DNA of 64,000 nucleotides, taken from positions 197,990,174 to 198,054,173 of the forward strand of contig CAXKWD010000003.1 of the NCBI GenBank assembly GCA_964059195.1. The letters run 5' to 3'. This document shows, piece by piece, positions 57,001 through 64,000 of this stretch (the first letter of the stretch is position 1; each line of letters begins with the position of its first letter). The notes under the pieces were generated by a model. The model ran no database searches. It was not told the origin of the DNA and saw only the letters and a program-made list of their open reading frames with translations. This DNA comes from Ectobius pallidus (taxonomy: Eukaryota > Arthropoda > Insecta > Blattodea > Ectobiidae). The translations under genes were made by a program, and so were the position numbers.

Positions 57001-57420
57001 TAGTATAGAGAAAGTATTGTGATCGTGACAAAAAATCGAAGTCGAGATAACACCGGGAGAGCATGTTTCATGAAGCCTAGAAACCGAAAAAAGTATTTTT
57101 GGAATGACGTCTGTCCGTCTGTCTGTCCGTCTGTCCGTCTGTCCGTCTGTGGACAAGCACAGCGGGTAAACGGCTCGTTGTATTTACTTCATTTTTTGAA
57201 ATAAGGACTTTTCCGAAATTTTGTCGAACCGCCCAGAAATTTAGCTTTACAACTGAAATATTAAGGAGACTTTTCGTGAAAACTTTTTTAAAATTTTTGA
57301 TTTTTGAAAAAATGGCTCTAACGATTTTAATAAAAAATTAAAATTGGAAACTCTTATCTATGACCAATAAAATGGCTATATCCGTATTTCTGCAAAAATG
57401 ACTTAAGGGGTACTTTACTC
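57000..57420 (+). repeat. (TCTGTCCG)n-led dispersed arthropod-type repeat
   Basis: ATAGAGAAAGTATTGTGATC precedes a (GTCTGTCC)n run (57108-57152), then a tract with TTTTCGTGAAAACTTTTTTA and GGCTCTAACGATTTT. The layout (pyrimidine run then TGAAA... blocks) parallels repeat family A, and the last phrase recurs near 23465. Confidence 0.55.
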
Positions 57421-57692
57421 GTATCCATTTTCAATTTTTGTAGATTATATCCATTAGTGTAGGCGATACATGAAAACCTACCACAGTAAAGTTGTAGAGA
57501 AATTTAAAATGAACATTTTTTGTTTAACACATTTCTTTATACATTTAATAGATATCAAGATAAAAACGAAATAAGGACGGCTTAAATGCGAATTTCAGAA
57601 CATACATGTCAATTGAAATATGAATGACATTTTGTTGCCCCTAGCAACAAGAAAACTATAGGCCTAATGTACTTATTGTTGCAAATGCAGTC

Positions 57693-57860
57693 AGTTTAGC
57701 TCAGTCGTAATGAACACGCCAAAACCAATTACAGCGAGGTGGTATAGGCTAACAGGGAAGAGGTCCTGAGTTCAAATCAAACCTCGTGGCCGCCCAAATT
57801 GACTTGGGTTTTTCATGGTTTCCTCGTTCGCAAAGGCAAACGCCGGGTTTGTAGGACTTG
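57693..57860 (+). mobile_element. tRNA-derived SINE fragment
   Basis: TTTAGCTCAGTCG resembles an A box and GAGTTCAAATC a B box; then TTTTTCATGGTTTCCTC and AAAGGCAAACGCCGGGTT. The same post-B-box words occur in the SINE at 60500, so the two are one family. Confidence 0.65.
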
Positions 57861-58590
57861 TTTATTTTCCATAACTCATCGCCGCTATGTCAGTGGATAT
57901 TATAATCGTTTAAACTGAATATTACATAAGAAGACATCACTAAACAATAGATGCAGATGAGCTGTTACTATAGACTAATGGTTCACGCAAACATACTAAA
58001 CACGTTATATGACCTACATGCAGTTAAAGCGTGCAATATAACCTAAGTAGTAGCAGTAGTGGTGAAATTCAAATATAAGTCGCTCCATAAGCTCCGCCCA
58101 TTCGATATTCACATATGCATGGACTGTGTGATGTATTTTGTTTCTGAGCGAAGCAGAGTGACCAACTGTCCTTGTATATTGTCGCAAGTGCCTTGTATCC
58201 CCCTCTACATATAACTAAATAATGCATAACACTAACCACATAGTTAAAGTGCGCGAAGCGGAGGCGGTAGCCGTAGCGAAGCGCCCTTGCATTTTCTGAT
58301 AATGTACGATACACTGTTTGTAGGTTTCGAAAATGTGGCATATTATATCTCCCGCGAGGTTTGTCAGCCTGTCACCTCTCGTCTAGCGGTATGACGTCAC
58401 ACCTCCAACGTCCGATCACGAGTTTCTTCATAATACGAGGACAGAAGAATTTGCTAGATCGTGGTATAAAAGAAACTGCATCGGTGATGGTGGGTTGGGT
58501 GGGACCGATTCATCCCATGGTGCAATTTATATTTGAATTTTCCCGTATATTAGTAGGCCTACTAATAATATGAAGTTTTACTGCCATTTA

Positions 58591-58592
<2 letters not shown>
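57861..58592. other. Unassigned region
   Basis: 58250-58290 (GCGAAGCGGAGGCGGTAGCC) is locally GC-rich. No coding or element end is supported. Confidence 0.35.

Positions 58593-58686
<94 letters not shown>
58593..58686. repeat. (ATT)n microsatellite
   Basis: About 30 near-perfect ATT units with one TTT interruption. Confidence 0.95.
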
Positions 58687-58687
<1 letters not shown>

Positions 58688-59372
58688 TCACAGTAAAAGC
58701 ATTGAACATAAAGATCGACCCTGATGCTTTCCGTTCTAGATATTTGTTAGTTTTTATGAAAATGTAATAAGTAAAATTTAATTATCTCTTTAATTTACTT
58801 TTCTCTGTGCTAGCCTTTAACACGTATATGGGAGAAAGTTTGTGCAATATATTTTTGCACCATTTATTTAAGTAAGTTGTTATTTTGAAACGTGAATTTT
58901 AGAACGAGAATAATTTAGTTTGCTTAGAATAGTTAAAAATAATCGTGTGGAGTGGAATTCAGACTCTTTGGTTGGCAACAATTTGTTTGAAACAAATCAT
59001 GTTGGAAAATCCTTCGCTATGAGAAAGAGTTGTAGACTTTAAATCATGGAGAGAAATGAAGTTCATAAGTAATATTTTAACTAAAACAAAATATTCTGTT
59101 AACTTAGCCTATGTTTAAGCTTTGTCAAATACCATCAAATTCTCAAAGCTGAAACAGTTATTGATGCTATTTAGAATTTAAGTGAATAATAGATGAACGA
59201 TAATAGTATAATAGGAATTATAGTGTATTTGTAGTGGATAAAATGAAGGAAATGGATAATTATTTATTTGTACGAAAGGAAGAGAACGAGAGTGAAATCT
59301 GGTGACATCCTCAATAATCGCTATAACGTGCTACCACCTTCGTTTTTACATCTTTTTACAGCCCAACTTTAC
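58687..59372. other. Unassigned AT-rich spacer
   Basis: No feature supported. Confidence 0.4.
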
Positions 59373-60040
59373 GAGGCGCGTTCATAAAGTATGCTTCCCT
59401 GGGGCCGTTTACAGAAACAAAACACAATTTCAAAGGAAATATTTATTGGTACAGACACAGCCAGTTTTCAGCTTTTTTTCAACATATTCGCCACCGGAAT
59501 TGAAACATTTATCTTACCGCAGCACAAACTTTTGAATACGTGTGTCGTAGAAGTGTGCCGCCTGGGATTTGAACCACCGTGTGACAACTACCTTTTCCTC
59601 TCTGACATTCTTTGTCATTTCGTGAGCAAAAGAAGGAAATCCCTGGGAGCGAGGTCCGGGCTTTAGGGTGAATGTTTAAACGCCTCTCAGCCGAATTTCT
59701 GCAGGAGATTTGTTAGGAGGTGTTTAAACATCCACCTTACAGCCCGGACCTCGAAACCAGTGATTTCCATCTAGTCCTACACCTAAAGAAATGACAGGGA
59801 ATGACAGAGAATAACAGAGAGGCGGAGATGTTTGTCACACAGTGGTTCAAATCCCTGGCGGCAGACTTCTACGACACAGGTATTCAAAAGTTTGTTCCAC
59901 AGTATAACAAATGTTTCAGTTCCGGTGTCGAAATCGTGAGAAATAGCTGAACACGTGCTGTATCTGTTGCAATATAATCCAATAAATTGTGTTTTGTTTC
60001 TGTAAACGGCCCCAGGAAACTTACTTAATGGACGCGCCTC
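59373..60040. mobile_element. Fold-back mariner: two inverted transposase C-termini
   Basis: GAGGCGCGTTCATAAAGTAT at the left mirrors GAGGCGCGTCCATTAA read from the right. The two arms (about 59373-59690 and 59710-60040) are imperfect inverse copies over their whole length, so the region can form a hairpin of about 330 bp. The right arm encodes PPYSPDLETSDFHLVLHLKK and, further on, FYDTGIQKFVPQYNKCF, the mariner C-terminus; the left arm encodes a homologous decayed FYDTRIQKFV on the minus strand. Confidence 0.85.
59733..59950 (+). pseudogene. Mariner transposase C-terminus (right arm)
   Basis: PPYSPDL contains the third catalytic Asp of the mariner DD34D triad, followed by SDFHLVLHLKK, then a stop, and after a shift WFKSLAADFYDTGIQKFVPQ. 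The first two catalytic Asp are absent. Its inverted twin lies at 59400-59690 (minus strand). Confidence 0.8.
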
Positions 60041-60489
60041 TGACATGGAGTGAGTTCTGTATAACGATGTTTACAATTCGAAATTACGTAAAATTAAAAT
60101 TATTATAATTGCGTTATTAATTACTGTTTTGTTATTATTATTATTATCATATTTGATGTATTATTTATTACAGTTACTTGAACATGATTGAGAGCGGACC
60201 AGTTCTTGCCCTTGATTAGGAACTGTCCCTTCCCATTATGGAAGGTTGATCCTCGTAGTTATTGAGATTCGAGATAAAACTGAGCAGTAGATTTATGTAT
60301 CTAGATGGCCGTGGAGGTGTCATATCTCACTGATGAGACCGGTTTACCAATTCCGATTGGAATGTTCGCACATTCGGCCAATGACAAAATATAAATCATT
60401 CTCTGGGCATTAGAAGGCTTTGACTCCATATGAGTACCATGGCCCCCAGCGACTCGGTTCTTGAAAGTAATTTAACCTGTTATATGTAG
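60041..60489. other. Unassigned spacer
   Basis: Short (TTA)n near 60132-60150. No feature otherwise. Confidence 0.4.
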
Positions 60490-60640
60490 AATCAAGAAAT
60501 TTACGTCTTGGACTCGCATCCAGGAGGTCCCAGGTTCAAACCCCAGGGCTGGTCAATTTGACATGGATTTTTCATAATTTCCCCAGTCGTAAAGGCAAAT
60601 GCCGAAGGCCTACCATGAATCATCCTCACCATTTCATCCT
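60490..60640 (+). mobile_element. tRNA-derived SINE fragment
   Basis: B box AGGTTCAAACCCC at 60532-60544, then GACATGGATTTTTCATAATT and AAAGGCAAATGCCG, shared with 57693-57860. The A-box half is degenerate. Confidence 0.65.
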
Positions 60641-61072
60641 TTATCATATACATTTAAATTAATATCAGTTGGAATTTACTCCAGAAAATACACTAACAAT
60701 AGAAAATAATTGACAATAGTTCCATGGTCTACCCTACTGTATTGACACAGATCCCGAACTCCTGATGTGGCCTCGTAGCTAAAAGGAGTATAAACACAGC
60801 TGAAATAAAATACAAAATGACAAGCAAGTGGATACCAAACGCTCACTTGAATCGGCATTTGTAAAAGTACTTCTGTCAATTATTAGGGAAGCTTAACAAA
60901 TTATTTTGCTTTTTCGGAATAAATAGACAAGTTTGAGTTGTCCCTGAAAGTGAGCTAGGCTATTCAAAAAATCTAACAAAACTTAATTTATAGCAATTTA
61001 AGATTGCTTACGCCATTACTGACGTTTTCCAAAAAATACTTCGTTTTGGGATAGCCAGTTCATGAGTAGTAT

Positions 61073-61168
61073 CACTGCCTTCTTCATTTCTCAAGCCATG
61101 CTGCTTGAAATCTGGCAACACAGGAGGTAGTCCTGTCTGTGGCGGTCTAGTGGAAGCATTTCAGTACT
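61073..61168. repeat. Single-end copy of the hAT-B terminus
   Basis: CACTGCCTTCTTCATTTCTC, AAGCCATGCTGCTTGAAATC, TGGCAACACAGGAGGTAGTC and GGAAGCATTT follow, over about 95 bp, the right end of hAT-B at 25150-25245 (inverted). No partner end was found nearby. Confidence 0.7.
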
Positions 61169-61183
61169 TTTTTAATGTACATG

Positions 61184-61732
61184 GCACGGTCAATGTAAAC
61201 AATTGGACATTATTTATAATGCCCGGGCAATTTAAAAAGTGCCCAATGGGATGTGACATTGCTCGGGCATTATGAATAATGCTGGAAATTGAATGGGCAA
61301 TTTGAGAGAATTGTTATTCATATTTCTCTACATACAAAATAAGAGGATATTATATTAAAGTAAATAAGTATGAAAAATACAAACGCCTAAAAATATATAT
61401 ATATATATACACACAATATGTCAAATCCAAGAGTTTTTATTTATCAGAGCAGCTTCCACTTTGGTTACATTTCGAGTTACAATAGGTTAGGTTATGTTAG
61501 GTTAGGTTAAGTTAGGTTAGGTTAGGGAGAATCACACCAGACACACGTTGCCAAATTGCTGTCAATTTATTAAAGTGACTAGAGAAATTGTAGCAGTATT
61601 AACATTGACCGGGCATTGTAAGAAATTATCCTAGACTGTCGTAAAATTATTAAATTGCCCGATTTTATCGGTCATTATTTATAATGACCAAGCATTATGA
61701 AAACTGCCCTGAATATTCAGATTGACCGTAAC
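61184..61732. mobile_element. MITE with ACGGTCAAT ends, carrying a TTAGG run
   Basis: The left CACGGTCAATGT and, reverse-complemented, right TACGGTCAATCT match. Subterminal CATTATTTATAATG palindromes with GGGCAATTT words occur on both sides. No ORF. The centre holds the telomere-like array at 61484-61527. Confidence 0.65.
61484..61527 (+). repeat. Interstitial TTAGG telomere-type repeats
   Basis: About eight units of GTTAG/TTAGG with two single-base variants (GTTATG, GTTAAG). TTAGG is the ancestral insect telomere repeat. Confidence 0.85.
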
Positions 61733-61875
61733 ATATATAATTTGCTTCAGCTCAATAATTGTCTTTACTTAGGCCCCATGAGGAGGCCTATAATGCATAG
61801 GCTATACGTGTGATCTAAATAATAACGTAATTGTTGTACTTATGTGTTATTTTCAGTAATACTGTAAATGTTGCA

Positions 61876-61990
61876 CAGTTAAACCTCTGTATAACGAGGG
61901 TCCATATAACGATATACCTTCATATAGCAATATTTTTCTTTAGTCCCGGCGAATTTCCTATCTTAATAATGTTAACTGTAACTCACTATA
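61876..61990 (+). repeat. Pogo-like end fragment (weak)
   Basis: CAGTTAAACCTCTGTATAAC, GTCCATATAACGATATACC and CACTATAACGATGAAG resemble termini of pogo/Tigger-type elements, but the opposite end was not found. Confidence 0.3.
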
Positions 61991-62191
61991 ACGATGAAGC
62001 TATTTTAGAAACACCCTTTTATAAAAATGTTTGGAGGTCGAATTAATACTGCAACCCAGTGGAAGGTAGTTGGTACTTGGTATCAGATTAGTGTCCTTCC
62101 CAGCCACCAATACTGTTTACTGGTGGCAGCATAGCTGTTACATTTCTTAGAAATCTCAGAAAAAAATGATTCATTAAGGAAAGGAAAATAG

Positions 62192-62400
62192 GATCATCAT
62201 CATCATCATCTCCTTGCACGCATTATGCTTTTTTCATATGCCTGTTATGGCTCCAGTTATCAGCGTAATTGGTCAATCCGTCTTTTTCTAGGTCTACCTA
62301 CATTTCTATTACCAGTTCTTTTATAATTTAATATTCTCTTCCTCAGTCTTGGATCACTGAGGCTAAAATCATCCCTTACCTGTGCAAAAACATAAAATGA
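62192..62400 (-). pseudogene. LINE ORF2 C-terminal scrap with (GAT)n tail
   Basis: The minus strand reads LRKRILNYKRTGNRNVGRPR then KRRIDQL, the R-N-V-G-R-P-R-K-R-W-like end of LINE ORF2, and ends with a tail seen as (ATC)n at 62194-62210. Probably related to the fragment at 26096-26410. Confidence 0.75.
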
Positions 62401-62553
62401 GTTGGGTTGCTAGTTGCTACTTAAATATGCACAGAACGTTTTGCCTAGTTATCTGGTAAATTTGTAGTTCCGAGTTTGAAATTTCTGGCATATGCCTAAG
62501 CTCGAAGCGTGGCGTGATCCATGGCGTTAAACAAATCTAATATTTTAATGTGT

Positions 62554-62958
62554 CCACCGCTGTGGCTCAGGGGATGCGTTCGCTCCTATCACGCAGCGGG
62601 CCCGGGTTCGATTCCTGATCGGGACAAGTTACCTAGGTGGGGTTTTTCCTCACCTGTGATACACATGTTGGGTAACTTTAAGCCCTTGTGGTCCCCAGAT
62701 ATCATCTGGCCGTCATTATCATCTTCATCCCTTGTGTGTGTGTGTGTGTGTGTGTCTCATCCTATGTGTTCTTGTTGTCTCGGAGGTGGCCCTGGCATTT
62801 GGCTGATCACTCATCCCTCCATGTCCTTGTCTGGTCAAAAAAGTATGTATGTGATCCAAAGATAATCTCTCTCCCGTCAGGTCGCGCCCCTGTAAGGCCC
62901 GGGCAGCTTGGGTCGCTTAAATCCTAAAAGTAAGAAGTAAAAACTAAGATAAAGAAAG
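62554..62958 (+). mobile_element. Full-length tRNA-derived SINE, 15-bp TSD
   Basis: The head CCACCGCTGTGGCTCAGGGG holds the A box and GGGTTCGATTCCT the B box, both for polymerase III. The body contains (TG)n and CTCCATGTCCTTGT; the tail is A-rich (AAAACTAAGATAAAG). AATATTTTAATGTGT is perfectly duplicated at 62539-62553 and 62959-62973. A 5'-damaged relative is at 26635. Confidence 0.92.
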
Positions 62959-62973
62959 AATATTTTAATGTGT

Positions 62974-63237
62974 GGGTGTAAAGTGGCTATGGATACAATT
63001 TAATGGATGTCATTAAGTTAAGTAATAAGATCAGCATTTTTTAAAGATTACTCAGTTTTGAGCATGCAGTATTTCTCATGTGTGCTTAATTCATTAATTT
63101 TAATGTACTATAAATCACAACATCTCAGTGTAACAATAACTCTCATATAACAATATTCATAAAAAAAAGAGCCATATTGAATTACTAATCAATGAAATGT
63201 AGTAAAACTCCGCCTTTCAATATTAAAGTTTTTTAAT
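62974..63237. other. Unassigned AT-rich spacer
   Basis: No feature supported. Confidence 0.4.
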
Positions 63238-63280
63238 TATCATATATATTTCGACCAGCTTGTGGTCATCTTCAGTGATA
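63238..63280 (-). ncRNA. Hammerhead-ribozyme-like motif of a Penelope element
   Basis: The minus strand reads TATCA, CTGAAGA, TGACCACAAGCTGGTC, GAAA, TATATA, TGATA. CUGAnGA and GAAA are the two conserved hammerhead core strings. GACC/GGUC forms stem II; UATCA and TGATA pair perfectly as a 5-bp stem I; stem III is minimal, as reported for Penelope-like elements. An extra U precedes stem II. Activity is unproven. Confidence 0.5.
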
Positions 63281-63389
63281 CATAGTATGATGTTAAACAA
63301 TATGGGGTAGGCTTAGGTCTATGTTATTTACATGGCCTTCTCTGAGCTGAAGACTTCATTATGAGCACAGAGTAGGCTAGACACACAAT

Positions 63390-63870
63390 TAAATGCTACA
63401 TGTTAGCCAATGTATGAAAAAGAACATTATCTTTGTTGGCAAGTTGTTCGTTTAAATTTCCTTCTTTGTTATTAAGTTGGTCTAGGAAAATGTCTAAATT
63501 TTCAAGCGGATTCAGAGTTAGACTTTTGTTTTTTACATGTAGAATGTGCATTTCTTTATTTATGGTTTCAGAACCATGTTGTGTGTCTGCCTTGTGCTCA
63601 GCGTAAGCTAAATGTTTTCTGTATGCTATTGCTTATGTTCTTTGAATCTTTTATGGAATTTCCTCCCAGTCAGGCCAACATAGCTACATTTACAATTATG
63701 ATCTGTACAACGTAGTTTATGTACCCCAGACTTATTGTATTTATCATGTTTTTTTTTATTTTATAGCTATTGAATACAAGGGTGGATAAATTGTTGTTAG
63801 TTCTAAATGCAATATTAAAGTCAAATCTTTTCAAAATGTTAGTGATTTTGTGTGTTTTTCTTAATTGCCT
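63390..63870 (-). pseudogene. Penelope-like element, GIY-YIG endonuclease end
   Basis: The minus strand reads FDFNIAFRTNNNLSTLVFNS, then after a frameshift NKYNKSGVHKLRC, YVGLTGRKFHKRFKEHK (a GIY-YIG type block with the catalytic Arg region) and a stop. After another shift it reads HLAYAEHKADTQHGSETI, then NPLENLDIFLDQLNNKEGNL. This is the C-terminus of Penelope RT proteins, whose endonuclease cuts target DNA. At least two frameshifts; the RT part is absent or beyond the inverted junction. Confidence 0.85.
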
Positions 63871-63892
63871 TATTTACAATATCTTGTATTAT

Positions 63893-64000
63893 ATCAGAAT
63901 ACGCTTGAAAATTTAGAAATTTTCCTAGACCAACTTAATAACAAAGAAGGAAATTTAAACGAACAACTTGCCAACAAAGATAATGTTCTTTTTCATACAT
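63893..64000 (+). mobile_element. Second Penelope copy in inverted orientation, cut by window end
   Basis: Encodes NTLENLEIFLDQLNNKEGNL and onward on the plus strand, the near-perfect inverse of about 63403-63512. It continues past the window edge. Confidence 0.85.

Noticed and set aside
58570..58767. Tyrosine-rich ORF
   Set aside because: Translation of the (ATT)n microsatellite.
61876..63190. A complete pogo-type element from 61876 to about 63190
   Set aside because: Only a left-end-like sequence is visible; no inverse end or TA duplication was found.

Overview
This is a eukaryotic, AT-rich, repeat-dominated window, most likely from a hemimetabolous insect; a cockroach or other blattodean is my best guess. 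The support is indirect. There are BEL/Pao and gypsy LTR elements, several non-LTR families, a Penelope-like element, many hAT, Tc1/mariner and other DNA transposons, tRNA-derived SINEs, a short interstitial run of the insect telomere repeat TTAGG, and constant use of the palindrome AGGCCT. I recognise no host protein-coding gene, tRNA gene, rRNA or CRISPR. Every coding sequence I can name belongs to a mobile element.

Layout. 1-7.5 kb: a decayed mariner with long inverted ends, LINE fragments, three short inverted-repeat elements and a SINE with a perfect target-site duplication (TSD). 7.7-11.1 kb: a compound hAT with outer 8-bp TSDs and an internal second left end, carrying a nested hAT MITE. 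11.3-15.6 kb: copies of an arthropod-type dispersed repeat, a MITE inserted in another repeat, and a second copy of the hAT MITE. 16.1-18.8 kb: a full-length hAT with a broken transposase. 19.9-25.4 kb: a nest five layers deep (LINE, hAT, LINE, hAT, LINE), four of whose joints can be read from TSDs or coding continuity. 27.1-34.1 kb: an inverted-repeat element split by a recent BEL/Pao retrotransposon that has a gag but no pol. 34.4-37.1 kb: a DNA transposon with an intact two-exon transposase-like gene and perfect 31-bp ends. 37-44 kb: more dispersed repeats and an A-rich degenerate array. 44.9-54.2 kb: a gypsy element with 3-kb LTRs whose coding strand is minus. 54.4-64 kb: hAT-like elements with LINE inserts, SINEs, a fold-back mariner, the TTAGG run and a Penelope-like element at the right edge.

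How the genes work together. The BEL gag and gypsy gag would form particle shells; the gypsy also keeps protease and integrase pieces but has lost reverse transcriptase and RNase H, so both LTR elements would need proteins from relatives. Gypsy gag and pol are in the same frame and separated by one UGA in a classic readthrough context. The element at 34.4-37.1 kb is the only one here that looks self-sufficient. All positions come from reading the sequence by eye; family assignments rest on motifs remembered from known families, and no database search was run.
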